From assembly GCA_021432605.1 (NCBI GenBank), contig MU271143.1:3295277-3359276 (forward strand): a stretch of 64,000 nt of DNA, read 5' to 3'. Each line of letters begins with the position of its first letter. The first letter of the stretch is position 1. This DNA comes from Coniochaeta sp. PMI_546 (taxonomy: Eukaryota > Ascomycota > Sordariomycetes > Coniochaetales > Coniochaetaceae). The translations under genes and the position numbers were made by a program. The notes beneath the pieces are model-generated. The model had not been told where the DNA came from and ran no database searches. It worked only from the letters and a program-made list of their open reading frames with translations. Shown here in pieces: positions 23,532 to 34,554 of this stretch.

Positions 23532-23594
23532 TACGAATCCGTGATGTCATGCAACAGCCTGACCTTACGGCGGACTTTAGAGCTTCGTAGCTCC
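23532..23594 (+). repeat. Diverged direct repeat, copy B
   Basis: Same orientation as copy A and about 230 bp downstream. The hairpin stem is kept and only the loop differs (GAGCT-TCGT-AGCTC). Compare also GAGCTTCGTAG near 23240. Confidence 0.6.
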
Positions 23595-23875
23595 AGAATC
23601 GATGTAGATCCTGACCTGATTGGATGACCTGTAATGCTTTGAAGATGGATCTGTAAAGTGTAGAATGGCTTCTATCATACGAACTAAAACCGAACTACTA
23701 GAGGAATGTCGGTTTAAAGAGGCCAGTCGGCCACCACCGCAGCTGAAGTTCTGCTGCTCCTGGCAATCAACAAACATTCTCCCGCAACCTGGAAAGTGAT
23801 AGCCAAGTTTCACGGAGTCACTGATCCATCTGGTACAAGTCGCACTTCCGATCGTCCCGTTCTCACACCGCAGCA

Positions 23876-24793
23876 ATGGCAACCACAGTTTGGTTCATCA
23901 CTGGCGTGTCCGCGGGGCTGGGTAACCTTTTGGCGCTGCGAGCACTAGGAGAAGGACATCGTGTCGTCGGATCCGTGCGGAACAAGCAGAAGTCAGCCGC
24001 TGCCCTGCTGCCCCTTGAGGAGAAGGGGGCCAAGATCATCGAAATGGACAGCACCGAGTCGCAGGAGAGCATATTCCAGAAAGTAAGACAGGCCGTCGCA
24101 ATATTTGGTCACATCGACATTCTCGTGAACAATGCCGGGTACGCGGCTCTAGGGCCGCTGGAGTACTACTCGTAAGTCACTATGCTTTGTGCAAAGCAGT
24201 TCAAGTGCTGACCGTCCCGAAGGGAAGATGAAGTCGTGAGACAGATCCGAACCAACACTCTCGGTCCCCTCTTCATCGCGCAGGCCGTCCTGCCCAGCAT
24301 GCGGGCCCGCAAGACCGGCACGATCGTCAACATGAGCAGCTTCGTGGGAATCCGGGGCGATGCTGCCAACGGGGTCTACGCATTGAGCAAGTTTGCGCTC
24401 GAGGGCTGGACCGAGTCGCTCTCCAAGGAGGTGGCCGAGTTCGGCATCGTTTGCCTGATCGCCGAGTTCGGTGCCTTCCGGACGGGCTTTCTTGATGCCT
24501 TCAATGCGCCGGCGCAAACGATTGTTCCTGGATACGAGGGAAGCTTCGCACAAGAGACATTTGCCGCCATGAGGGGTTATTCCGGTAGACAGCCAGGAGA
24601 TCCGAAGAAAGGCATTGAACACCTGTTCGAACTTGTCATGGCAGGAGGGAAGGTGAACGGGGAAAAGGTGCTCCGGGTGCCTATCGGGGGCGATGCCGTT
24701 GAGGTCGTGACAGACAAGCTCAATGGGCTGAAGCACGATCTAGAACTCGGTGAGGAGTGGGAGCGGACTGATAGCACTGCCATTGTCGAATGA
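23876..24793 (+). CDS. Classical short-chain dehydrogenase/reductase (288 aa)
   Basis: NAD(P)-dependent oxidoreductase of the classical SDR family. Exons 23876-24171 and 24223-24793, one 51-nt intron. Cofactor motif TGVSAGLG at residues 9-16, the NNAG structural motif, catalytic Ser in VNMSS (137/138), and Tyr151-x3-Lys155 in YALSK. All catalytic residues are present and length is typical (about 250-300). The charged VRNK segment after strand 2 suggests NADP(H), an inference. It stands alone in a gene-poor stretch with no polyketide, peptide-synthetase or P450 gene nearby, so the substrate cannot be predicted. Confidence 0.88.
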
Positions 24794-26124
24794 AGAGCTT
24801 GAATCGACGTACACCGGCGTGGTTCGAGACTTACCTTGCATTATTGTCAGAGGTCTTTGATTCCCAGCAGTGTTCACGTGTGTTCGACTGAGCTTCGACT
24901 CCTGCGATGCCTATAAGTGTCGCTCTAAACACTGAGATGATGCCATGAAAACCGAGATGCCGTTACACAGTATGGTCAAGCCTTTGCTCGGGGTAATGAT
25001 GGTTGCGTAGAGCAGGGCAACGAAGGTGCCTCGGAGTTGGAGCATATGAGGCAGAGAATTGTCAGAGATCAAAAAGAATTGTTTGAGCTTGATTGACTCT
25101 AGGAGGTGAAATCGGCCGACCGAACCAGAGAATGGAAACTTATGACCGTAGCAAGCACTGGACTAGAAGACTCGAAATCAAAACCGAGGACTCGAGATGT
25201 GACCTAAACACGACGATAGCCACAGGCAACACTGCGTGGGAAATGATTATGCATCACCACCATCACACTTGCACAGTAGATACCGATAGCACCACTAGCT
25301 GCTACAGAGACCAGGACGCAAACTCTGTGAGAAGTGAACCGCCCTAGAATTGTGCCTAGAGGGAGACCCCATACTCTGGCTTGATTCAGATCCATTGGAA
25401 CTCTGGTATTTCACGTCTTTCTGTGGTCGACTCGCGCTCGTAGGCAGCCAGTCCAGGCCATCATAACGGTTTCACTACCGCCCATGAACACTTTTTAGCA
25501 AGATTTCCATTCATTAATGTCTAGGCCTAAAAAGTATTCTCTCAAAGCCCGTGTTTAGGATATAAGGCTTGTAATTGTCCTGCCTTTCAACTAATGAAGC
25601 TCTCACAGCGTCTAAGTTAATGAGACGTACCCGGCTATATTCGTCTATCCAGGCCTTGTATCGTTGTAAGCACGGCTCAGTGGAAGAATGGTCTAGGCAG
25701 TTGCCCAGGGCTCTCCTCCATCACCTCTATCTTGCTACCTGAACATACATGCTATTAGAACTGCGTACGATGGTGAGGCACCCAGGAAGACATGGTTATA
25801 GCTTGGGATTTGATTGGCTGCGGCAGTGACGTGAGCGGGTGGCCCGCTTGTGGCATCAGTAGGCCTCCACAGCTGGCGAAAACTGAGCTCTGATGCAATA
25901 AGGCACTTCCCGTGCAAAGCCGTTGACTGGAATAGCGGGGTTCAAACACAAGACACAACCTGGAACTTCCACCCCGCCAAACCACAAGCTCCTATCTCAG
26001 CCCAGACACATTTACCGAACTTCTCATCTACACTACAAAACAGCTGTCTTGACTTCATACTTACGCAGCACTTTGCCCTTCCTACCTTCACATAGTCTTC
26101 CATTTCCCACACACCACTGAGAAG
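24794..26124. other. Intergenic SDR-profilin, 1.3 kb
   Basis: Short frames only, no family signature. The last few hundred bases before 26125 are C- and A-rich and probably form the profilin promoter and leader. Confidence 0.45.
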
Positions 26125-26741
26125 ATGTCTTGGCAAGGTATGACGGTGCCGGAGCTTCCTTCATCTTTCACCCCACGTTCCTCCTCGCTGTCTGAGCTAA
26201 CATGCGCCTTGTACAGCTTACGTCGATTCGAGGTACCTAACCACATGGAACCATCCTGCAATCCGGCTGAACCATGAATCACTGACACGGGCATTAGTCT
26301 GGTCGGCTCGGGCCATCTCGACAAGGCCGCCATCATCTCGGCAGCCGGCGATAGCGTTTGGGCAACATCGGCTGGCTTCACGCTCAAGCCCGAGGAGATG
26401 AAGCACATCGCCGACATCCTCGATAACGCCGGAGGCGCCGTGGATAAGGCATACGCCGAGGGCGTCTACGTCGGCGGCGTACGATATGTATTGACCAAGG
26501 TCGAGGGCCGGAGTCTATATGCCCGACAGGTACGCGATAAGGACATCTACATCGTCAATTGATGACGCGAATCAAGTGCGGCAGAAAATGACTGACCATC
26601 GAAAAGGGACGAAACGGCCTCTGCGTCGCAAAGACGAAACAGGCCATCCTCGTCGGCCACCACGGCGAGACTCACCAGGCCGGCAACGCTACACAGACCG
26701 TCGAGGCACTTGCGGATTACCTGATCGGAGTTGGGTATTAA
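26125..26741 (+). CDS. pfy1: Profilin (131 aa)
   Basis: Small actin-monomer and polyproline-binding protein of the cytoskeleton. Exons 26125-26137, 26217-26232, 26298-26529 and 26607-26741 give 131 residues, the usual profilin length. The N-terminus MSWQAYVDSSLVGSG is the profilin signature (W and Y for the polyproline site). The C-terminal half reads GRNGLCVAKTKQAILVG.., ending in YLIGVGY. The first two exons are only 13 and 16 nt, an arrangement that hides the gene from simple ORF calling. Very secure. Confidence 0.96.
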
Positions 26742-27308
26742 GAAAACGATACCTTGGGCGCGGCGAGCATTCGACTTGTGTTGGAAGGTGAAGAGGAAGG
26801 GAGCAAGTCTCGTACATACGAGGCTTCGTGGATGTCGTGTGAAGTAGACCGGCTCTGGGGGACCGCTTCGATGTTTGATTGAGACCAACCCCTTTCCTTG
26901 TGGACAAAGCCGAGGACAACACCACCTCTTAATTCAGGACGCAGCATAAGAAGTTCTGTGGAGGTTTGCCATACTTGACTGGACTTAGACTTTTGTGAAT
27001 CGGAGCTTATTCTCTTCTGAAGAGGTTCCAGAGCTGCCGAGGATTACTCTGTGATCAGGCGTGCCCGTATATAGAAAATCCAAATTCCCCCGTAGTCTTA
27101 CACACCTCCCGGCAGGGCTTCTGCCGACCGATTCGCCTTGATTATGAACACGGGTATAGTAGGTCCCCCCAACGCCATTCCCTGGAAATGACCGTCTATA
27201 AGCTCTTGCGTCTGGCTTCCCTCCCTGGGCTCGGCACTGAAGCTCGTCGCACATGAGGGGGGCCTGCCGTCATCACAAGACTGATGTCGCCACGTATGCC
27301 CTCGTCTC
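26742..27308. other. Convergent 3' gap profilin / GOT1
   Basis: 567 bp between convergent genes; holds both 3' regions. No gene seen. Confidence 0.45.
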
Positions 27309-27942
27309 TCATACAGGCAACTCGGCGTTGCGCCGTCCCAAACCCGAGCGATCAACCACCATCCCGATGTATGGCCCCACGAAGGGTATATTCCGGGCAA
27401 ATCCGGCGATGGTGCCCAGGAAGTCGCCAAACAGGATGAATATGCCGTACAGCTCGACCAGGAATCCTATCAGCGGCCACCTCATCAGGATGAGGGTCAG
27501 TCCGCCGAAGAAGGCGGCCGTGCCCTTGGCCTTGTTCTTGCGCGCGAAGAAGAGGAGGGTCTTTGCCGGTCCGATTATGATTGTCAGGCCGATGAGGAAG
27601 AGGATCTGAGAAGAAAACATGGGTGTTAGCGACAGCAGTGTGGGGGGAAAAAGGGAAGGGATGGATAGGAGAAAGCGACGAGTTACATTTCCCATTGCCA
27701 GCATTGCGCGGTCAAAGAATAGGAGTACGCCGCCTATTAGGAAGAAGCCTCCTGTTTTTGATGCGCCCGCAGGTCAGTGCATGGTCGCAGTAGACTTCAG
27801 GCCGGAGCCTTAAAGACGCATACCTACCGCCAGAGCAGAATGCGACTCCGATTTCTAGAGACGGGGTTAGCAGCTTGCTGGTGCAAAAAGTCCAGAAAGG
27901 GGCGCTTGTACTTTGGGAGTCTGATAACCACATTGTAGGCAT
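27309..27942 (-). CDS. GOT1: GOT1 vesicle-transport membrane protein (139 aa)
   Basis: Small Got1/Sft2-family membrane protein of ER-Golgi traffic. Exons (gene order) 27912-27942, 27828-27854, 27687-27751 and 27309-27605 give 139 residues; yeast Got1 has 138. Diagnostic blocks: MWLSDSQ at the start, FFDRAMLAMGN, ILFLIGLTIIIG, and ending VGPYIGMVVDRS..LPV. Four hydrophobic segments are visible. The three small 5' exons follow the family junctions (SQ-K, SGG-G, MGN-I). Two in-frame ATGs (27942 and 27933) lie three codons apart; the second matches the conserved MWL start. Confidence 0.93.
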
Positions 27943-28890
27943 CTTGGTTGGTTTGCTGACCGCCTGGCCAATTGTATTTGTAGTCTGGACTCGATTATAG
28001 GGGTAAAAGGGCTTTCAATGTCGAGAACACCTGTTGCAGAGATAGTAGGCTTTGGCTGTACAAGATCTTTGTGGAGATGTGGTTTGATTCAAAAAGTTCC
28101 ATTACTGAATGAGACGCGACTTTGACAGGGGTGACAGCTGTTGAGGTGCCTCTTGGTCCGTGCATCCTCTGTACTCCCTTTTTCTCCTCCACAGCAGGGT
28201 TCACCATTTTTTTTTCGACTCCAAAGACTTTGGCCGACGAAGTCTCCATGGCTTTTCTCTCCGCTTTGTGACGTCCGCAGACGCTGCTATGTAATACCGA
28301 GACTATATATCCGATCGAGATGCTCTTTGATATGGAGCTCATACTTGTGGAATGGCATTGACAGCAGTTAACAGAGCTCCTTGGATCTCGGCGCCACGAG
28401 CACATGTCAATCGGAAGAGTGTTCGGTCGTTTTGGTATTCCCAGGTTGGTGGTAAAGAGGCTGGGTTTTCTTCTCATTTAAACATGCCACGACGGCCGTA
28501 GCCTTGTGCTATGGTATCTGAGTTCGTTTGCTCCATACGTTCTTAGTGATCTGTCGCTCTGGCAGAGAGCAATACGATCACGATTAAGCCGGAGTGTCAA
28601 CTAATATCCCAAGACTGAAAGGTTTTGGGTGCATAGTCGAGACTTGACTTTGTTGGCCGGACATATTCCAGTAGCATGAACATGACTTGCATTTGTACAT
28701 TGAAAGCAATATTCCTAGCGGATGGCCTTGATCCCGAACGCCAACAACTCCAACATCCCTTTTAAAAAACCGTATCACAAACGCTTCATGTTGCAAGTAA
28801 CGCCGTGCACTCCGCTTCCCATGATGAATCCATGACAACGCCAATACCCAGTTTTGAAACCCTACGGCCGAGAAGCAACACGTAATGGCA
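27943..28890. other. Intergenic GOT1-IES6, 0.9 kb
   Basis: Contains the GOT1 promoter and the IES6 3' region. A 160-codon frame on the minus strand (27995-28477) resembles no family and has mixed composition; I leave it uncalled. Confidence 0.4.
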
Positions 28891-29565
28891 TCACTTGAGA
28901 ACCGTATGCGCCCCTCTGGCCTCCAAGAACTGCTCAGCAACTCCCTGCGGCAGACTTCGGATCATGGCAAACACCTCGCGGTTGTGGTACCTCATTCTCG
29001 TCTTCGGATCCAGATACGGCGCTGGTAATCCGGTGACATCGCAATACCTCCTAGAATGGGCCAGACTCGGTGCGCTCTCGATGTTGGTGTACGTGGCACT
29101 GGGTGCGGATGAGATACCCGGCCCACCACCAGCCACATTCAAACCACCGTTTGTGGTCGGCCGCCCGTTCAAGCTCTTCTCGAGCACCAGCTTGGATAAA
29201 CTCCTAGACGCCTGCGCTAAGTTGGGCTGTAGACTGTTGCCTGCTCCATTCGTAGTCCCATTGGCGGCTGACGACACGGCGGGCGTGGATGTGCCGGATG
29301 TGGAGAGACCGTCATCATTGTCTCCCTGGGCGGCCGGTGTAGCAGCACCACTATTGTCTTGTGGCTGTGGTGTTGCCACGATCGAGGACGAGGCTTCTTT
29401 CCGGTTGGCGTCGCCGAGGATGGTCTTGATGTTCTTGTTGCGGCGCTGATTTGGTCGCCAGGACGGATTGCGGAAGGACTTGTGGATGGAATGCATGTCG
29501 AGCTGCTCTATCAGGGCTTGGTGCGCGGCGGCTGCCGCTTGTTGTTCTGGGGATTGGTTCGACAT
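28891..29565 (-). CDS. IES6: IES6, INO80 complex subunit with YL1_C domain (224 aa)
   Basis: Subunit of the INO80 chromatin remodeller; in yeast Ies6 pairs with Arp5 to form a module that couples ATP use to nucleosome sliding. Single exon, 224 residues. The N-terminus has the SFRNPSWRPNQRRNKNIKTIL block. A low-complexity Ser/Thr/Gly/Asn linker follows, then the C-terminal YL1_C domain (RYCDVTGLPAPYLDPKT, then RYHNREVFAMIRSLP). Divergent from dad4 with 281 bp between, and ARP5 is the next gene beyond dad4. Confidence 0.92.
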   Translation of the reverse strand: MSNQSPEQQAAAAAHQALIEQLDMHSIHKSFRNPSWRPNQRRNKNIKTILGDANRKEASSSIVATPQPQDNSGAATPAAQGDNDDGLSTSGTSTPAVSSAANGTTNGAGNSLQPNLAQASRSLSKLVLEKSLNGRPTTNGGLNVAGGGPGISSAPSATYTNIESAPSLAHSRRYCDVTGLPAPYLDPKTRMRYHNREVFAMIRSLPQGVAEQFLEARGAHTVLK

Positions 29566-29846
29566 GTTGTTATGTAGTCCAAATGATGATGCCTGTGGCG
29601 TGTTGTGTGTGTTTGTAAGTGTTGCTTATGGTCAAACTGGAGGTTGGTGGACAATTGTATTTGGGACTTATTTCCCATCGGGGGAAGCTCTGGGGTTTTG
29701 CCACAATTGACCGCCTCTTAAACCAGAACGCGCTTGGATGACAGCACCCCTCCAGGACGCGACAGTCTCGGCCCCACTGTGTACTTGTTTGCTTTGTTGA
29801 AGAACTTCATAACCACCGAAGATCTCAGTACCACGACAAAGCCAAG
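29566..29846. promoter_or_regulatory. Divergent promoter IES6 / DAD4
   Basis: Only 281 bp separate the two start codons, so this short stretch must drive both genes. No named site is assigned. Confidence 0.5.
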
Positions 29847-30255
29847 ATGGTATGTTCATGCATCCATGATAGATGCTGGAGCAATCATACTAACTCTGTG
29901 AGTAGGAGAGCCCTCATGAGCATCAGCAAAACTTGCTGCTCTCTCGTATCATCACCAATGTTGTACGTCATGTTACTTCAAGTGCTCACCTCGGTGGTCG
30001 AATATACCTTTGTGAGGAAATGTTGACTCCGTGGCAGGAGAAACTGAATGAGGCTGTCATGGTCATGAATAAGACCATGCAGGACATCAACATCCAGAAC
30101 ATGAACATCGAGCTGGTCGCTCAGATGTTCAAGAATTACCAGTCCAATGTGCTCTTTCATCTTGAAGGTATTGCCCCCTCGGGAACATACTGTCTCTTGC
30201 TTTGACACGTCCACTGACTGTCCCAGCTACCGATAACTTGCAGGAGCCATCATAA
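29847..30255 (+). CDS. DAD4: DAD4, DASH/DAM1 kinetochore ring subunit (72 aa)
   Basis: Subunit of the DASH (Dam1) complex, which couples fungal kinetochores to microtubule ends. Exons 29847-29849, 29906-29962, 30038-30167 and 30227-30255 total exactly 72 codons, the yeast length. The sequence runs [20 protein letters not shown].., [17 protein letters not shown].., [17 protein letters not shown], ending NLQEPS, near-identical in pattern to known Dad4. The first exon consists of the start codon only: ATG is followed at once by GTATGT. Because the coding sequence is tiny and cut into four pieces, automated annotation may miss it. Confidence 0.93.
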
Positions 30256-30857
30256 CAGTTGGTATGGCGGTTGATTGGCAGGTTGAATAGCAACGGATTT
30301 GCCCATGTATAACGAGCACTACGATACCCCCAAACAGCGAGGCGAGATGTTTGTTGAGGTCACAAGCATGGCATAGGTACCCTGGTAGACATTCAATGGA
30401 ACACAGCCCACTGTTGATATAAATAAGCCTTAATCTGATCTCGGTGATTTGTAAAATGGAGAGAGAGCTCTCACCTATGTCCAAGGGGCCTTACAATACT
30501 TACCTTACTTTATAAACGAAGAATACAATGGAAACAGCATCAGTGATCTGTAAATCGAGGCAGGTACAGGCCCAGGTAGGTACGAATGAGGAATCTCCAT
30601 GGTTTGGTCCGTGCGCCACTTCGTCGAGCCTCCCCAACTATAGCTTCCAGCCTTGTGAATGCAGCAGCGATCCAGACTTAAGATTCACTTTTACCTTTCT
30701 TACTTTTTGTTATTTTGCAACAAATCGATCACTACCTCTACGCAAAACCAGACAGATTATTTTACAACCACTTCTTATTCTAGCTTTTCCAACCGCAATG
30801 GTGTGCCGAATATTACCACAACCTCACATTTAAAACAACTTGTCCCTGATCTCAACC
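30256..30857. promoter_or_regulatory. Intergenic DAD4-ARP5
   Basis: 602 bp; DAD4 3' region, then the ARP5 promoter and leader. The part at 30680-30840 is pyrimidine- and AT-rich. No gene seen. Confidence 0.4.
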
Positions 30858-33269
30858 ATGGCGCCCTCCGCGATTGATCCTCCGGCGCTCAGTCGGAGAG
30901 AGGCCCTGGCCATGCTCCCTCCACCTACCCTCTACCCAGTCCAAGAAGTCAAGTTTGAAAGATACATGCCACCGCAGGTAGATGGGCGAGAGAAAGCCTT
31001 AGCCCGGCCACCAGGCACAACCGCCATCGTGATCGACAATGGTTAGTCTCTCCAATTTCCTCCATCGACTCTTCGTACTAACAAATATTGTGCGATTCAC
31101 AGGCTCGTCTATGGTCCGCGCCGGCTGGTCCTTTGAAACAGCTCCCCGCGTCCAGATACCGCCCATAATGGCCAAGTACCGCGACCGCAAGCTAGGCAAG
31201 ACGTTCTCCTTCGCCGGCAACGACTGCTACGCCGACACAACAGCCAAGAGCCACATTCGAAACGCCTTCGAGGCGGGCACCGGCATAGTCAGCAATTGGG
31301 ATGTGATGGAACACGTCCTAGACCACACATTCATGAAGCTGGGCCTGAACAACTCTGCGGATGGGGCAGTCGACATGCCCATCGTCATGACAGAGGCGGT
31401 AGCCAACCTGCCGTATTCCAAGAAAACCATGACCGAGATAATATTCGAAGCCTACGGCGCCCCCGGCCTGACATACGGCATCGATTCGCTCTTCTCATAC
31501 GACTACAACGGCGGCAAGACCGGTCTTGTTGTCTCCTCCTCCTACAGCGCTACGCACGTCATACCCGTCCACAACTCCAAGCCGATGCTCGCGCAAGCCA
31601 TTCGCCTCAACTGGGGCGGCTGGCATGCTGCCGAGTACCTCCTCAAGCTAATCCGGCTCAAATACCCCGGCTTTCAAGGCAAGCTTACGTCTTCGCAAGC
31701 GGAATGGATGGTCCGCGAGTTCTGCTACGTTTCCAAAGACTACGATACCGAATTAGCGAACTACCTGGACTGGACCGGCCTCGAGGACCGTGAGCGGACA
31801 ATACAGTATCCCTATACAGAAGAGGTCATCGTGCAGAAGACCGAGGAGGAGCTGGCGCGCATAGCAGAGCGGAAGAAGGAGAGCGGACGGCGGTTACAGG
31901 AGCAAGCCGCCAAGATGAGGCTGGAGAGGCTTATGAAGAAGGAGCAGGAGCTGGAGTACTATCTTGACGTACGGCGGCGGATCACGGACCAAAACAAGAA
32001 GGAAACGAAGAGGATCTTGGATGACGCCGAGGTCAAAGACGAGGCACAGCTGGAGAAAATGATCAAGGAGCTGGAGAAGAGCATCCGGAAAGCGCGCACA
32101 AAGGACTTGGGTGGTGAGCAAGAAGAGGAGCAAGAGGCGCCGCCAGATTTCAGTCTGCTCGAGGTACCGGACGACCAGCTGGATGACGCGGGCCTGAAGC
32201 AAAAGCGGCACCAGCGGCTGCTCAAGTCTGGCCTCGAAGCCCGCCAACGCGCAAAGGCGGAGAAAGAAGCGGAGAAGGCACGTATAGCTGAGGAAGAGCG
32301 GTTGGACGAGGAGCGCCGCACGAACGACCTGGAGGGCTGGTTAGAAGACAAGCGCCAGGCGCGCTTGGCGAAACTGGCTCAGATCAAGGACCGCGACAGG
32401 CTGAAGGCCGACTTGGGCAACCGGAAGTCGCTGGCGAGTCAGATGCGGATGAAGAACCTCGCCAATCTTGCCTCCGACACACCTTCGGGCGGAGCACCCG
32501 GCAGCAGAAAGCGCAGGAGGGCCGGCGACGACGACGATTTCGGCGCCGATGACGCGGACTGGGGCGTTTACCGCAGTGTAGCCATGGGCGCGAACAAGGG
32601 TGACAGCGACGACGAAGAAGAGGGCGAGGAGGACCTCGAGGCGTCGGTCCGTGCGCTGGAGCAGGATCTGCTGCAGTACGACAAGGACTTCACGTATGAG
32701 AATACGCTGGAGGCGCAGAAGGACTGGACCAAGTCCCTGCTGCACGCTTTTCACTACGGCCCACGACCGTTCGACTCTGGGTCTGCGGCGGAGACGCACC
32801 AGATACACCTCAACGTCGAGCGCATACGGGTACCCGAGGTAGTCTTCCAGCCGCACATTGCGGGTGTTGATCAAGCTGGACTGATCGAGATTGCGGGCGA
32901 CATACTCAACCAGCGACTCGTGGGGTTGCCCGGGGTGGATAGGGATGCGTTCCTGAAGGATATCTTCCTTACGGGCGGCAACACGCTGTTCCAGAATTTC
33001 GACGAGAGGTTAAGGACGGGGCTGATCAGTCTGTTACCTGCCGGGAGTCCACTCGTGCTGAGGCGGGCGCAGGACGCGACCCTCGACGCGTGGAGGGGCG
33101 CGGCGAGATGGTCTGGCGGTGAGGAGTGGAAGAGGGCCATGGTCACGAGAGAGGAGTATCTTGAGAAGGGGCCCGAGTACTTCAAGGTGAGTTGTTACGA
33201 AATCCATGGAGATGATTATTTTGCTGATGTGATGCTCAGGAACATAACTTGGGGAATGCTTTCTCGTAG
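30858..33269 (+). CDS. ARP5: ARP5, actin-related protein of INO80 (765 aa)
   Basis: Nuclear actin-related protein 5, INO80 subunit and direct partner of Ies6. Exons 30858-31041, 31103-33186 and 33240-33269 give 765 residues (yeast 755). The actin fold begins with the first phosphate loop, VIDNG/SSMVRAGW, across intron 1, and continues through LTYGIDSLFSYDYNGG and LNWGGWHAAEYLLKLI. A large charged coiled-coil insertion (about residues 285-540, Glu/Arg/Lys-rich, with a KRRRAGDDDD segment) is typical of Arp5. The fold resumes with DIFLTGGNTLFQNF and ends ..EYFK/EHNLGNAFS. Downstream sequence offers a second acceptor that would replace the last 9 codons by a basic tail. Confidence 0.94.
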
Positions 33270-33287
33270 TGGGGAAACCATGATTAG

Positions 33288-33584
33288 GATTTGCATAAGG
33301 AGGAGCGGCGGCAGAGGTTGTGGCGAGAGGGAAAGAGGTTGGAGGAACTCGGTCTTGAGCGGCAGAGGATCGCACGGGAGAAGATTGAGCAGGCGAGACT
33401 TGATCAAGAGAAACGTGAACAAGAAAGGACGCAGCGCGGGGAGCGGACACCGAAGAGAGGTCCAAGAAGGCCTGAGAAAGGGAAACCCAAGAAACAGAAG
33501 CCGGAATCTCCGACGCAGAATCCTGGGGGACGAAGGCCACGCGGATTGAGGCAGTTGCAGAAGCGCGTGTGCTACAGACAGTGA
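33288..33584 (+). other. Coding-like charged tail after ARP5 (possible alternative last exon)
   Basis: An open stretch of 98 codons, almost all Glu, Arg, Lys and Gln (HKEERRQRLWREGKRLEELG.. then GKPKKQKPES), ending in TGA. It has no ATG of its own. An AG ending at 33287 would join it in frame to ARP5 exon 2, giving an isoform with a long basic coiled-coil end. It may instead be a relic of an ancestral tail. The composition is unlike random intergenic DNA. Confidence 0.4.
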
Positions 33585-34554
33585 GGTGTGGATTCCTGCC
33601 TCTTCTACACGCAGTCTAGGACGATGAACGCCCTCGGATAGCCATGACTGCGCGTTGTATTAATGCAAAAGCCACTGCAAGGGCAGCAGGTTGCTTTGAG
33701 CCTTCCGGTTGTCGTGGGTCTAGTACTGTCTTCATACCGGAGTTTAGGGGCGCATAACTTCGATGCAGTAGTCAAAAGGCACTTTCAAGGATTTATTGCA
33801 GTTGAATTCGTCCTCCCCTTACTGCAAATCGTGCTCTGTTCATATGTTTTCGACCCAGAAGAAAGCGTGTGGCCCTGCCACAGAATTCCATGTCTTGGTC
33901 TCCCCAATGCCTTTCACCGGTTCGGTAGGACCTTTGTCATCGTTACTTTGCGCTGACTTGCGTGTACTCGCTAGGGATAGAAGCCAGAACTCTCCAAGTC
34001 TATCAGTTATCCACAGTAACGAGTATTCGAATGGTTGACAAACAAAATGCTGCCTCGACCCTAACACCTCACTGCAACATGCTACCTAAACAGACGGTGA
34101 CGGCCCGTAGCCGCAACTTTCGCACCACTCCAAGCCACCGCCGAAGCACTTATAACATACAATAGCTCATAATAAACAGAAAAAGGATTCATTGCGCCTA
34201 GAAACGCCGAGTTCCAGACAAGCCAGAAACGCTATACTTTCGTGCCTCGTGGCAATGACAACATCACACATACAGCTCAAAGCTCAAAGCTCGGGTGATG
34301 ATGCTCCGCCCCCTCCCCCCCAGAATCCCTTTGCTTCCGGGTTATGAGCCACGGCCCCATCCGAGCTTGATTGAGTCGGGCTCCTATGAGAAGACATCCA
34401 CCTCGTCTTCCATATATGCATGAACCCAATCTACCTCCGGCGCCTCGATTTTACTGAGAAGTTGAGAAGACGAAGACAGACGAGGGTCGATTGCAGAGAC
34501 GCCACGCCCATCTTCAAAGTGACACGGTGCCATCATCGGTCGACCGCCACCATC
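33585..34554. other. Convergent 3' gap ARP5 / bZIP
   Basis: About 1 kb between convergent genes. Probably 3' untranslated sequence; nothing else recognised. Confidence 0.4.

Larger units (their letters stand above)
20545..23875. other. Gene-poor region, 3.3 kb
   Basis: No convincing gene. The best frames are under 110 codons and have no family signature. Visible structure: a perfect 16-bp tandem duplication at 22081-22112 and two diverged ~60-bp repeats near 23305-23364 and 23532-23594. The part nearest 20545 is the promoter of the Pro/Ser-rich gene. Confidence 0.5.

Noticed and set aside
20620-26124. Secondary-metabolite cluster around the lone short-chain dehydrogenase
   Set aside because: No synthase, P450, transporter or local regulator next to it; the neighbours are repeats and profilin.
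27995-28477. 160-codon minus-strand frame between GOT1 and IES6
   Set aside because: No family resemblance; lies in the expected GOT1 promoter/leader and has mixed, unstructured composition.
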